Assembly: GCA_014729945.1 (NCBI GenBank)
Contig: WJJC01000012.1
Coordinates: 1-18,605, forward strand
Length of the DNA stretch: 18,605 nt
Reading direction: 5' to 3'
Origin: Candidatus Bathyarchaeota archaeon
GTDB lineage: Archaea > Thermoproteota > Bathyarchaeia > TCS64
The notes beneath the pieces were generated by a model. That model had not been told where the DNA came from, did no database searches, and saw nothing but the letters and a program-made list of their open reading frames with translations. Positions 1 to 7,482 of the stretch are shown one piece after another. Both the position numbers and the translations under genes were made by a program. Every line of letters begins with the position of its first letter. Positions within the stretch are counted from its first letter, which is position 1.

Positions 1-1176
1 TATCAGGCTACCGGGAAACAAGAGTACCGTAGAACAGGGGAAGAAATAATTGCCTATGTACTGAGAGACTTGACATCACCTTATGGAGGATTCTACTCAG
101 CTGAAGACGCGGACACAGAAGGAGAAGAGGGAAAATTTTATCTTTGGAAAACAGAGGAACTGGAAGAAACCCTAAACCCGGAAGAATACAAACAAGTAAC
201 CGAGTACTATAACTTGAAAAAGGAAGGAAACTACCAGGAAGAAGCGACAAGAGAGAAAACCGGGAAAAACATACTATACATCGACGACGGGTTAAAGGAA
301 ACCAGTGAGATAATCAGGGCAAAAAACAAGTTATTCACAGCTAGGGAAGCGAGGGGCAGACCACTTCTTGATGACAAGATACTAACAGACTGGAATGGAT
401 TAATGATCGCAGCCCTCAGTAAAGCAGGGAAAACATTCAATGTAAAAGAATACCTAGGGGAAGCAGTAAGGGCAGCGGAGTTAATTATCGGTAGAATGTG
501 GGACGGGACCCAGTTATGGCACAGATTTAGGGAAGGGGAAGCAGATATCTCAGGATTCCTGAATGACTATGCTTTCATAACTTGGGCGTTAATCGAGTTA
601 TATCAAGCAACATATAAGGCAAGATACCTCCAGACAGCAACAAAAATAACCCAGATAATGATCGAGAGATTCAAGGACACAGAGGGAGGCTATTATTTTA
701 CGGCAGAAGACTCTGAAGAATTACTGACTCGTAGAAAAGAACTCCATGATGGAGCCATACCAAGCGGGAACTCGGTTGCCTTTTACAACTTGATCAGGTT
801 ATCAAGGTTAACAGGGGATATGAGATTTGAAAAAGAGGCACGTAAACTATCCCGGTTCTTCTCATCAATCGTGTTGGGGCAACCACACGCCTACACTATG
901 TTCTTAACAGGACTAAGCTTTGCTTTTGGACCAACATCGGAAATAGTTCTAACAGGAGGAAAAGAGTATGATAGCATAATCAATACGCTATCAAGCAAAT
1001 ATCTACCTAACACAGTGACACACATTTGGAGTAAGGAGTTGGCCGAGATAATACCATATCTAGCTGAAATCAAACCAACCGAGAAACCAATGATCTATGT
1101 ATGTAAGGGATTCAAATGTGATCTTCCAACAGATGACTTTGAAAAAGTATTGAAAAAGATTGAAGAAAAAAAGTAG
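1..1176 (+). CDS. YyaL/SPATA20-type thioredoxin-domain protein (DUF255), 3' part
   Basis: The reading frame is open from base 1 and runs 391 codons to a TAG at 1174-1176, so the 5' end lies outside the window; the TTG at 70 is only an internal codon. The translated part corresponds to the alpha/alpha-barrel region of the YyaL/SPATA20 family. It has the family-typical stretch YSAEDADTEGEEGKFYLW early on, followed by RPLLDDKILTDWNGLM and HDGAIPSGNSVA. In full-length members a thioredoxin-like domain (DUF255) precedes this barrel and would lie upstream. The barrel resembles N-acylglucosamine epimerases and six-hairpin glycosidases, but the family's biochemical role is not settled. It is convergent with the next gene, only 6 bases apart. 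Family assignment is firm; function is not. Confidence 0.9.
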   Translation, partial: YQATGKQEYRRTGEEIIAYVLRDLTSPYGGFYSAEDADTEGEEGKFYLWKTEELEETLNPEEYKQVTEYYNLKKEGNYQEEATREKTGKNILYIDDGLKETSEIIRAKNKLFTAREARGRPLLDDKILTDWNGLMIAALSKAGKTFNVKEYLGEAVRAAELIIGRMWDGTQLWHRFREGEADISGFLNDYAFITWALIELYQATYKARYLQTATKITQIMIERFKDTEGGYYFTAEDSEELLTRRKELHDGAIPSGNSVAFYNLIRLSRLTGDMRFEKEARKLSRFFSSIVLGQPHAYTMFLTGLSFAFGPTSEIVLTGGKEYDSIINTLSSKYLPNTVTHIWSKELAEIIPYLAEIKPTEKPMIYVCKGFKCDLPTDDFEKVLKKIEEKK

Positions 1177-1182
1177 AGAAAA

Positions 1183-1581
1183 TTACTTCGTGGTAATAGT
1201 GTATCTAACGCCGATGGGTTCAAGCGTTTCATCTATTTTTTGGATTAACGTCTCGATCTGATCAACAGTTGGTTTCTTAAACCACTCATAGTAGAAATCG
1301 TATTGGCCTACGCTGTCACCGCTCTTACTAATGAGGGTATCACACCTTTCTTCGCTTATATCATCCCCAAATATGCTCATAACATAGTCTACTGAATCTT
1401 GTGAGCCTCCCATGCCTCCTGCGCCGGGAATGCCTCCTGGACCTGCTAGGCTACCTAGTCCAAGTGTAGCCTCGATAGCTGTATCCATGATGCACACCTC
1501 GGGGAATTCAAGGGCAACTTCTCTCAGAGCTTGTAACGCTTCCATAATTGGCGGACCGTAAAGTTTAATGTAACTTTTCAT
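1183..1581 (-). CDS. Small hypothetical protein with a Gly-rich middle segment
   Basis: This is a 132-residue protein I do not recognise. The first 40 residues (KLYGPPIMEALQALREVALE, then FPEVCIMDT) look like an ordered alpha/beta segment. Residues about 41-60 are a Gly/Pro/Ala-rich linker. The C-terminal half (FGDDISEERCDTLI, then YDFYYEWFKKPTVDQIETLI) is charged and helical, ending in a strand-like VRYTITT. There are two cysteines (C30, C79) and no membrane segment or signal peptide. The coding character is convincing: it starts with ATG, has archaeal-like codon use and no overlapping competitor. It is convergent with the YyaL-type gene and divergent from the VOC gene, with 139 bases between, so it is probably monocistronic. 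Confidence 0.7.
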   Translation of the reverse strand: MKSYIKLYGPPIMEALQALREVALEFPEVCIMDTAIEATLGLGSLAGPGGIPGAGGMGGSQDSVDYVMSIFGDDISEERCDTLISKSGDSVGQYDFYYEWFKKPTVDQIETLIQKIDETLEPIGVRYTITTK

Positions 1582-1768
1582 AAAAGATCATTGAAATAGT
1601 TTATTTTGGGATTATTAAAGGTTATTTGATTTAATGAAGATAATACAAAATACCTGATTTAGCTAAAGCGTTTATTGCTTAACTATAACCAAATGAGAGA
1701 AACATCAAGTAAAGTATAAAATGGTTTTACTCAGAAACTGCTTTAAATGCTCTAGTCAAGTTACAGGT

Positions 1769-2152
1769 ATGGTACAACCAGAAGCAAAGGGATTGTTGAC
1801 ATTCTTTTACTACAAGGACCTAGATAAGGCTGCGGAGTTCTATGAGAAAATAATGGGTTTTGAGCTTGTTCAAGACCAGCAGTGGGCAAAGATCTTCAAA
1901 GTACAGGAGAACTCTTACATGGGATGTGTTGATGGTAACGTTGGTTATCATAAATATAGTGATACGAAACCTGTTATGCTGACTGTTATCGTTGATGACC
2001 CTGATGCATGGTATGAACACTTTAAGGAAAATAATATTGAGACCCTGAATGAGCCTCACGATGACAAGGAGCTGAATCTTAGAATATTCCTCCTAGAAGA
2101 TCCGGAAGGGTATGTTATTGAGATACAGAAATTCTACGAGCCAATATCATAA
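1769..2152 (+). CDS. VOC-superfamily (glyoxalase/bleomycin-resistance fold) protein
   Basis: A one-domain VOC protein of 127 residues if started at the ATG at 1769. The paired beta-alpha-beta-beta-beta pattern is visible: LLTFFYYKDLDKAAEFYEKI begins the first module and VMLTVIVDDPDAWYEHFKEN the second. The closing strand DPEGYVIEIQKF carries the Glu that is often a metal ligand in this fold. The frame is open from an ATG at 1721, but those 16 extra residues (two Cys, no fold equivalent) precede the usual first strand. A TATA-like AAAGTATAAA ends exactly at 1720 and another TTTAAA lies near 1745, so 1769 is the likelier start, perhaps leaderless. The substrate cannot be inferred: the fold covers glyoxalases, dioxygenases, epimerases and drug-binding proteins. 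Confidence 0.85.
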   Translation: MVQPEAKGLLTFFYYKDLDKAAEFYEKIMGFELVQDQQWAKIFKVQENSYMGCVDGNVGYHKYSDTKPVMLTVIVDDPDAWYEHFKENNIETLNEPHDDKELNLRIFLLEDPEGYVIEIQKFYEPIS

Positions 2153-2161
2153 CCCCTACTT

Positions 2162-2177
2162 TTTATTTATAAATAAA
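2162..2177. repeat. Perfect 16-bp AT palindrome after the VOC gene
   Basis: TTTATTTATAAATAAA reads the same on both strands. It sits 9 bases after the VOC stop codon. The T5 run just before and into it (2160-2164) could terminate VOC transcription, and the core TTTATAAAT could also serve as a TATA element. A nearer promoter candidate for the next gene is TTATATGC around 2196-2205. Confidence 0.45.
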
Positions 2178-2263
2178 CCCATACTATCGAAAACTGCTTA
2201 TATGCATGGAATGTATCTCCTACACTAGCTAATATAGAGGTTCTAAGATTAGGAGTATCCAAA

Positions 2264-3421
2264 ATGGATCAACTAAGACAAAAAATAGAGACTGCAGTCA
2301 TGGAAAGCGAGTATGATGCAGTATTGGCGATAGGCGTGGACAACTTCAATTATTTAACAAGGACAGTTCTACCCTTCGCGGAGTATTATCCATCAAGAAA
2401 AACCGGGGCTCTAATACCAAAAGAGGGAACACCTGTGGCTGTATTACCACAGGACTGGTCTCAGGCAGTAAGAGAACAGGGTTGGCAGGGAGAAGTATTG
2501 GTATATGATGAGAATCATGGCTATGAGACCGGGGCGTTTGTTAAAGCAGTTGAGGAGCTCATAGTAGGTATGGGGCTGGACGATAATAAGATCGGTTTTG
2601 ACGCAGCCAGGGTCTCAAAGGGATTGATGGACTCATTATCAGGAAAACTACCAAAGGTGAAATGGGAGCCAACGGACCCCATGTTGAGGGATCTCAGGGT
2701 GATAAAGACTAGGGGAGAGATAGAGTTTATTGAAAGAGTATGCAAACAAGCGGACAGAGGAATAGTGTACGCTTTGATGCACTTGGAGGGAGCTGTTGAT
2801 TCCCCTGGTTACACCATATCTGAGATCACGGAGCGGATCAGAGTCCATGTAAACGAGAATGGTGCAAGCGGAGTAGGCTTACTAAACACGGCTTTCGGAA
2901 GCGAGGGACAGATATATTATACACCACAGAAAGGCTGGGTGAAAGAGGGTGAACTCTTCCGAATGGATCTGAGTGCCCACTATATGGGATACTGGACTAA
3001 TCTGGGTAGAATGGGGGTCACAGGTAAACCAACACCGGAGCAGGAGAATGCTTACCGGGAAAACCTTAGACTCAAAGAGACTGCCTTGGAGATGCTGAAA
3101 CCCGGGGTAGCCTGTAACGAGGTCTATGCCCATGTGGCGAGGACGGCGGAGAAACAAGCAATAGGATTCTGGAAGGAGCCCGGGATAGGCCACGGTGTGG
3201 GGGTTAGTCACCATGAGGCACCGTATCTGAATCTGAGCTGTAGCACCGAGTTGAAAGAGGGGATGGTTATCGCCCTAGACATATACACATATGGGCCCCG
3301 ACAGGAACTGGTTCATAACAAGGATGTTTATGAGATCACGGGAGATGGATCTAGAAAACTCAGCTGGTATAGAGAGTGGGAAGAGTTGTATCATGTCTAT
3401 GGGATGAGGGCCACACATTAG
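2264..3421 (+). CDS. M24-fold (creatinase/Xaa-Pro aminopeptidase-like) hydrolase with altered metal site
   Basis: A 385-residue protein with the two-domain layout of the M24B group: an N-terminal creatinase-type domain (about 1-145) and a C-terminal pita-bread domain (about 150-385). Reading it against the five metal ligands of E. coli aminopeptidase P gives Asp235 kept (FRMDLSAHY), the second Asp changed to Asn246 (GYWTNLGRM), His310 kept (GIGHGVGVSHHE), the first Glu changed to Asp339 (GMVIALD), and the second Glu changed to Lys353 (NKDVYEIT). The residue at the substrate-binding His (H243 of the E. coli enzyme) appears to be Tyr218. A dinuclear Mn aminopeptidase site is therefore unlikely. 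Creatinase and ectoine hydrolase are known metal-independent members of this fold. An AGGAG ribosome binding site lies 8 bases before the ATG. The paralogue follows after 12 bases. Fold is certain; substrate unknown. Confidence 0.9.
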   Translation: MDQLRQKIETAVMESEYDAVLAIGVDNFNYLTRTVLPFAEYYPSRKTGALIPKEGTPVAVLPQDWSQAVREQGWQGEVLVYDENHGYETGAFVKAVEELIVGMGLDDNKIGFDAARVSKGLMDSLSGKLPKVKWEPTDPMLRDLRVIKTRGEIEFIERVCKQADRGIVYALMHLEGAVDSPGYTISEITERIRVHVNENGASGVGLLNTAFGSEGQIYYTPQKGWVKEGELFRMDLSAHYMGYWTNLGRMGVTGKPTPEQENAYRENLRLKETALEMLKPGVACNEVYAHVARTAEKQAIGFWKEPGIGHGVGVSHHEAPYLNLSCSTELKEGMVIALDIYTYGPRQELVHNKDVYEITGDGSRKLSWYREWEELYHVYGMRATH

Positions 3422-3432
3422 GAGGGTGATGA
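3421..3432 (+). promoter_or_regulatory. Strong Shine-Dalgarno site overlapping the upstream stop codon
   Basis: GGAGGGTGATGAT begins on the last base of the first M24 gene's TAG and ends just before the ATG of the second. This close spacing indicates translation of both from one mRNA, likely coupled. Confidence 0.75.
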
Positions 3433-3433
3433 T

Positions 3434-4603
3434 ATGAAGGAAAAGATAATTGAGAAGATCAATAAGGCGGTGGAAGAGGAAGGATACGACGCGTTACTGG
3501 TGTTCGGGTATGATAATCTACAGTACCTCACCGGTGCGTATCTACATTTCCCCCAAACATTCCCGGATAGATATATGGCTGTGTTCTGGCCGAGGGAGGA
3601 AACCCCAACATGCATCACTCCTCATGAATGGGAGAGCAGCTTCCTAAACTTGGCGTGGATAAACAAGACGAAAACATACACCGAAAAACCAGGTAGCCCA
3701 AGCAGCATAGTCGAGATAGCGACCCTGCTGGCTAAAAACACGGTGCGGAAAACAGGGAAAATCGGTGTAGATGTTAACAGGATTCCATTAAACCTGTACA
3801 ATAGATTAGAGTCTGGTTTAGAGGACTTTCAGCTAGTACCTTGTGATGACTTGCTGAGAGATCTCCGGATCCAGAAGACCGATGGAGAATTAGAGCTAAT
3901 AAAAGAGATAGCGGGGAAGACTGACCACGCCATCGCAGCGCAGGCCCACCATGTACTAGTAGCTCAGGCATCAGGTGAGATGAGTAACACTGAGGATGTT
4001 AGGATCCATGCTTTAGAGCGGGAGTTGGATGAAGTGGGACACCACGCCATCGCACAGGTAGTAGCCGGAGAAAATGCCCAAAAGTTTTGGCCCAACGCGC
4101 CCATGTATGGAATAGGATTTGATAGAAAACCCCGTCACCATGAATGGATGCGTATGGAGCTGTACGCCACATTAAAGGGGTACTGGGTTAACGGGGCTAG
4201 GATGCTCGCCATGGGGGAGATGACTGATGAACAAAGAGCAGACTACCAGAAACTAATAGTCCTGAGAGAGACAGCGGAGGAGAAGATAGAGCCCGGGGTC
4301 AAAGCAAGCGAGGTCTATATGGCGGTAAAGGATGTTGCCTCAAAGAAGGGAATAAACTTGGAGCCTAAGATTACGCTGGGGGCGGGTGTAGGTGTATCTA
4401 ACTATGAGCCACCATATATCTCGGGGGCTGATGAGACGGTTCTTAAACCCGGGATGGTTGTTATTTATAGCCCCCTTGTTCATGGTTCCAACGGCGAGTT
4501 ATTGATGAACAGGGATGTGTTCATTGTTACAGAGGAAGGTAATGAGATAGTTGGCTGGTGGAAGGATTGGCGCGAGCCCTTCATCTCAAACTATACTTAC
4601 TAA
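3434..4603 (+). CDS. M24-fold paralogue lacking all five canonical metal ligands
   Basis: A 389-residue paralogue of the preceding gene with the same two-domain layout. Motif by motif the divergence goes further. The ligand positions of aminopeptidase P are occupied by Glu242 (MRMELYATL), Asn253 (GYWVNGARM), Ala317 (LGAGVGVSNYEPPY in place of GHGxG), Ser346 (GMVVIYSP) and Arg360 (MNRDVFIVT). The substrate-His position appears to be Trp219 (GENAQKFWPN). The scaffold is nevertheless well kept (GENA, ARM, EPPY, LKPGM, NRDVFIVT), with no frameshift, so this is a maintained protein and not a decaying one. M24B enzymes usually act as dimers, so a natural inference is that it pairs with the 2264-3421 product as a structural or substrate-binding partner; a metal-free enzyme of its own is the alternative. 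Confidence 0.88.
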   Translation: MKEKIIEKINKAVEEEGYDALLVFGYDNLQYLTGAYLHFPQTFPDRYMAVFWPREETPTCITPHEWESSFLNLAWINKTKTYTEKPGSPSSIVEIATLLAKNTVRKTGKIGVDVNRIPLNLYNRLESGLEDFQLVPCDDLLRDLRIQKTDGELELIKEIAGKTDHAIAAQAHHVLVAQASGEMSNTEDVRIHALERELDEVGHHAIAQVVAGENAQKFWPNAPMYGIGFDRKPRHHEWMRMELYATLKGYWVNGARMLAMGEMTDEQRADYQKLIVLRETAEEKIEPGVKASEVYMAVKDVASKKGINLEPKITLGAGVGVSNYEPPYISGADETVLKPGMVVIYSPLVHGSNGELLMNRDVFIVTEEGNEIVGWWKDWREPFISNYTY

Positions 4604-4609
4604 CCCAAC

Positions 4610-4615
4610 TTTTTT
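4610..4615 (+). terminator. T6 run after the M24 pair
   Basis: A run of six T lies 6 bases after the TAA of the second M24 gene. Oligo-T tracts can end archaeal transcripts; here it could split the M24 pair from the deacylase or act only in part. Its flanks could equally be promoter sequence for the deacylase. Confidence 0.35.
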
Positions 4616-4642
4616 ACAGAACTAATTACTCCACAATCCTAT

Positions 4643-5593
4643 ATGTCATTCATAGTACAGGACAAGGTAATTAAAAGAGGAGAACGCGTCAAGGACTTCA
4701 TTAAGATAGGAAAAGGCTCCACTCATGAGGTTAAGCTACCTTATATCATATTTAATGGACGAGAAGCCGGGCCAGTGTTAACTATTCTTGGGGGTGTTCA
4801 CGGTATTGAATGCTCCCCGGTTGAGGCCATCTACAGGTTAGCGGAGAATCTTAGCCCTGAGATGATTAAGGGTACACTGATCCTGGTACCAATCGTGAAT
4901 ACGGAGGGGTTCCACGCGAGGAAACCTTACCATAACCAATTGGATCATCTTAACCAGAACCAGGTCTTCCCGGGGGATCCTGAGGCTACGATAACCCGGC
5001 GTGTCGCTTATCATGTCTTTGATCATTTTGTGAGTAAGTCAGATGTATTGGTAGACGCGCATAGTGCGGACTTGGGGGAGGATGTGTATGGGGGTATCTT
5101 TGTGTATGAGACGGAGGATAAGGAGCTGTATGAGAGGATGGTTGAGTTGGCTTCACTGTATAACCCGGTCTTAATCGAGTCCACGGGGATTAGTGGTAAT
5201 ACGGGGGAGGCGGTCAAGGAGTATGGTATTCCCTGTTTGATGATAGAGTCGGGTACGCCTTACCCTATCAGGGAGAAGGATGTGGAATATCACTATGATG
5301 GTGCTATTAACTTGCTAAGGTATCTCGGGATGATCGACGGGGAGGCGGCCTCTTATGATCCACCGGTGAATCCATCTAGCCAGCGAATATGGGCGGAGAA
5401 AGGGGGAGTGTGGCGTAGGTATGTGGAGGCTGGTCAAAGAGTGAAGAGAGGGGAAAAACTTGGCAGAGTGTGTAATCTATTAGGTGAGATCATACAAGAG
5501 GAGAAGGCTCCCTTTGATGGTGTGGTAAGCTTCCTGAGGATCCATTACTCGGTGAACGCGGGGGACTCGTTACTCTGGTTGGCCAGAGTATAA
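4643..5593 (+). CDS. AstE/AspA-family zinc deacylase (M14-like)
   Basis: A 316-residue member of the succinylglutamate desuccinylase/aspartoacylase family, which removes acyl groups from N-acyl amino acids with one zinc. The zinc set is intact: His53 and Glu56 in GGVHGIECSP, and His140 in VDAHSAD. The catalytic Glu is Glu202 in CLMIESGTP. The substrate loop reads LNQNQVFPGD where many relatives have NRxFPG, so the usual Arg is not at its place. The C-terminal beta domain (about 245-316: GGVWRRYVEAGQRVKRGEKL, APFDGVV, NAGDSLLWLA) is typical. It follows the M24 pair by 39 bases. It has no Shine-Dalgarno site and a T/A-rich stretch about 25-35 bases upstream, so it may also have its own leaderless transcript. 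M24 plus AstE/AspA is the class pairing of ectoine hydrolase with its deacetylase. Confidence 0.9.
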   Translation: MSFIVQDKVIKRGERVKDFIKIGKGSTHEVKLPYIIFNGREAGPVLTILGGVHGIECSPVEAIYRLAENLSPEMIKGTLILVPIVNTEGFHARKPYHNQLDHLNQNQVFPGDPEATITRRVAYHVFDHFVSKSDVLVDAHSADLGEDVYGGIFVYETEDKELYERMVELASLYNPVLIESTGISGNTGEAVKEYGIPCLMIESGTPYPIREKDVEYHYDGAINLLRYLGMIDGEAASYDPPVNPSSQRIWAEKGGVWRRYVEAGQRVKRGEKLGRVCNLLGEIIQEEKAPFDGVVSFLRIHYSVNAGDSLLWLARV

Positions 5594-5650
5594 ACCCTAT
5601 ATGTTTTATTAAATTAGTTTCAGAATATCTTTTATAGAACCTGCTAGGTA

Positions 5651-6886
5651 ATGCGAATCACCGGGATGTCTATGGTATATGATTTTCTCACCCTTAATGA
5701 TGTGGAAGTATCTGGCAAGACCGTTTTCCTTAGAGCCGATATTAACAGCCCTCTTGACCCCAGTAGTAAGAGGATACTTGACGCTACGAGGATACAAGCG
5801 GTCATACCAACAGTAAGAGCCCTGAAAGACGCTAAACTGGTGATAGGGGCACATCAGAGCAGACCCGGGAAATATGACTTTACGAATCTAGAAAGTCACA
5901 GTAAAGTGCTTCAGATGTATCTTGAGAGACCGGTGAGATACACTAATGATATTATAGGGGATGAGGCCCAGAGGAAGATCAAGGAGTTAAAGACTGGTGA
6001 AGTTCTCATGCTTAACAACGTCAGGATGCTTGAGGAGGAGAATCTTAGGCGACCGGCGGAGGAGCTGCGGGACACTGAACTGGTTAAGACACTTAGTGAA
6101 TACGTGGATATCTTCGTGAATGATGCCTTCGCTGCTGCTCACCGGAGCCAGGCTAGTCTCGTTGGCTTAAGCACAATAGTGCCCATGGTGGCGGGTAGGT
6201 TAATGGAGCAGGAGCTTAAGGCATTAAACAGGGTGCTCAATGACCCGGAGAGACCTAGCGTCTACTTGTTAGGCGGGGCTAAGGTGGATGACAGGATCCC
6301 GGTTATCAACCGGGTGCTCCGGGATGATATAGCGGACAGGGTTCTATTAGGGGGCCTGGTGGCTGATTGCTTCCAGATGGCCAGAGGTAAGATGAGGAAA
6401 AGGTATAAGGAGCTGGGAGAGGAGGAGCGGCAGCAGGTGGAGCATTGCAGGGTTATTCTTGACGCGTACCCTGAGAAGATACAGTTACCCATGGATGTGG
6501 CCCTGGACGTTAAGGGAGAAAGAGTCGAGGTTTTCATAGACAGGATCACTGAGGAGCGGAACATCTATGATATCGGCTTGAATACAATAGCCCAATATAG
6601 CAGCACCGTAGATAAGGCGTGTACGGTGGTCGCTGAAGGACCTCTCGGCATGTTTGAGAGAAGAGGATTTGATATAGGAACCAAGGAGCTGCTGAGATGT
6701 ATGGCTACATGCAAGGGATATACGGTGGTGGGCGGCGGGCATATGGGTGGCATGGCATCCATGCTGGGGGTAACAGACAAGATGAGTCACGTCTCCACGG
6801 GGGGAGGAGCCATGCTCAACATGCTGGCAGGGGAAAACCTGCCGGTAATAGCCGCTCTCAGGGAGTCCAGGAAGAAATACGGTTAG
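5651..6886 (+). CDS. pgk: Phosphoglycerate kinase (archaeal type)
   Basis: A 411-residue cytosolic enzyme of central carbon metabolism that moves phosphate between 1,3-bisphosphoglycerate/ADP and 3-phosphoglycerate/ATP. Family motifs in order are FLRADINSP (28-34 region, substrate Asp/Asn), HQSRPG (68-73), NNVRMLEEE, FVNDAFAAAHRSQASLVG (basic patch), LGGAKVDDRIPV (207-218), GPLGMFE (330-336) and the nucleotide loop VVGGGHMGGM with STGGGAML (382-389). The length matches archaeal PGKs. Three in-frame ATGs (5651, 5666, 5672) are possible. A TATA-like CTTTTATAGA around 5629-5638 would put transcription near 5660, which favours 5666 or 5672. It lies alone, just ahead of two tRNA genes. Confidence 0.95.
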   Translation: MRITGMSMVYDFLTLNDVEVSGKTVFLRADINSPLDPSSKRILDATRIQAVIPTVRALKDAKLVIGAHQSRPGKYDFTNLESHSKVLQMYLERPVRYTNDIIGDEAQRKIKELKTGEVLMLNNVRMLEEENLRRPAEELRDTELVKTLSEYVDIFVNDAFAAAHRSQASLVGLSTIVPMVAGRLMEQELKALNRVLNDPERPSVYLLGGAKVDDRIPVINRVLRDDIADRVLLGGLVADCFQMARGKMRKRYKELGEEERQQVEHCRVILDAYPEKIQLPMDVALDVKGERVEVFIDRITEERNIYDIGLNTIAQYSSTVDKACTVVAEGPLGMFERRGFDIGTKELLRCMATCKGYTVVGGGHMGGMASMLGVTDKMSHVSTGGGAMLNMLAGENLPVIAALRESRKKYG

Positions 6887-6893
6887 ACATATC

Positions 6894-6903
6894 ATTTAAT
6901 AAC
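6894..6903 (+). promoter_or_regulatory. TATA-like box for tRNA-Pro
   Basis: ATTTAATAAC lies centred about 30 bases before the mature 5' end of tRNA-Pro and only 7 bases after the pgk stop, the expected spacing for an archaeal promoter with a very short 5' leader. Confidence 0.5.
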
Positions 6904-6928
6904 CTGTTTCTCATATTCGGTTCAGCGT

Positions 6929-7006
6929 GGGACCGTGGTCAAGCTTGGCTACGATACGTGGTTTGGGTCCACGTGATCCCAGGTTCAAATCCTGGCGGTC
7001 CCACCA
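6929..7006 (+). tRNA. tRNA-Pro (anticodon TGG)
   Basis: The acceptor stem GGGACCG pairs fully with CGGTCCC (6996-7002), followed by discriminator A7003 and an encoded CCA (7004-7006). The anticodon stem CGTGG/CCACG encloses the loop TTTGGGT, giving TGG at 6964-6966 and G at position 37. The T stem CCAGG/CCTGG holds the loop TTCAAAT. The variable loop is 5 bases. The D stem is short, with a G-T pair. No intron. Confidence 0.95.
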
Positions 7007-7052
7007 TATTATACGCAAAACATTAAAATCCTATAGTGTGACTGAATGACGC

Positions 7053-7125
7053 GCCGGGTTGGCTGAGCGGTTTAGGCGGCCGCCTGCAGAGCGGCTCTAC
7101 GGGGGTTCGAATCCCTCGCCCGGCT
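7053..7125 (+). tRNA. tRNA-Cys (anticodon GCA)
   Basis: The acceptor GCCGGGT pairs with GCCCGGC (7118-7124, last pair T-G). The discriminator is T7125, the base expected of tRNA-Cys. The anticodon stem GCCGC/GCGGC holds the loop CTGCAGA, giving GCA at 7086-7088. The T loop TTCGAAT closes on a G-rich stem with one G-T pair. CCA is not encoded. A TATA-like CATTAAAATC (7021-7030) precedes it by about 25 bases and a T5 run follows directly. Confidence 0.95.
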
Positions 7126-7126
7126 C

Positions 7127-7131
7127 TTTTT
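7127..7131 (+). terminator. T5 run ending the tRNA-Cys transcript
   Basis: TTTTT begins two bases after the mature 3' end of tRNA-Cys. A simple oligo-T terminator is usual for archaeal tRNA genes. Confidence 0.6.
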
Positions 7132-7482
7132 CAACAATATATTGGTCAATATTTGACCTCTTTCTGCTCAAAACGTTGCCTAAATCAGGCGTTTCATGAT
7201 CCAAACAGAAAGATATTCAGAATAGGTTCATATTTCTCATAATTCAATCAACAGTTTTTTAAAATCATCAACTCGATCATAATATGAAATATATCGAGGA
7301 TATTGAGGTTCTTGATCCGTCCTCTAAAATTTCATATTCTAAAAGAGTTTGTGAATGGTCTATATCATCATTATGACCGATAACAAAAGTCTATTGATAC
7401 CTGATTTTTGTTCATCTTAATATTTGCTAGTATGGAACTCTATGAGCGCGAACTTGGGTTAATTCTTCAGAGGTATTTTACT
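7132..7482. other. Gene-poor gap with small dyads
   Basis: No convincing protein gene lies here. It contains a perfect dyad GGTCAA-TAT-TTGACC (7144-7158) and a stem-loop GCCTAAATCAGGC with outer AAAC/GTTT arms (7171-7194). A 30-codon ATG frame (7284-7376) has no ribosome binding site and no recognisable product. The rest is plain AT-rich sequence. Confidence 0.5.

Noticed and set aside
2264..5593. Naming the cluster as ectoine degradation genes
   Set aside because: The enzyme classes match, but the M24 site residues differ, the first enzyme is doubled and no other ectoine gene is present, so gene symbols would overstate the case.
7284..7376. 30-codon ATG frame after tRNA-Cys
   Set aside because: No ribosome binding site, no promoter at the right distance and no recognisable product.
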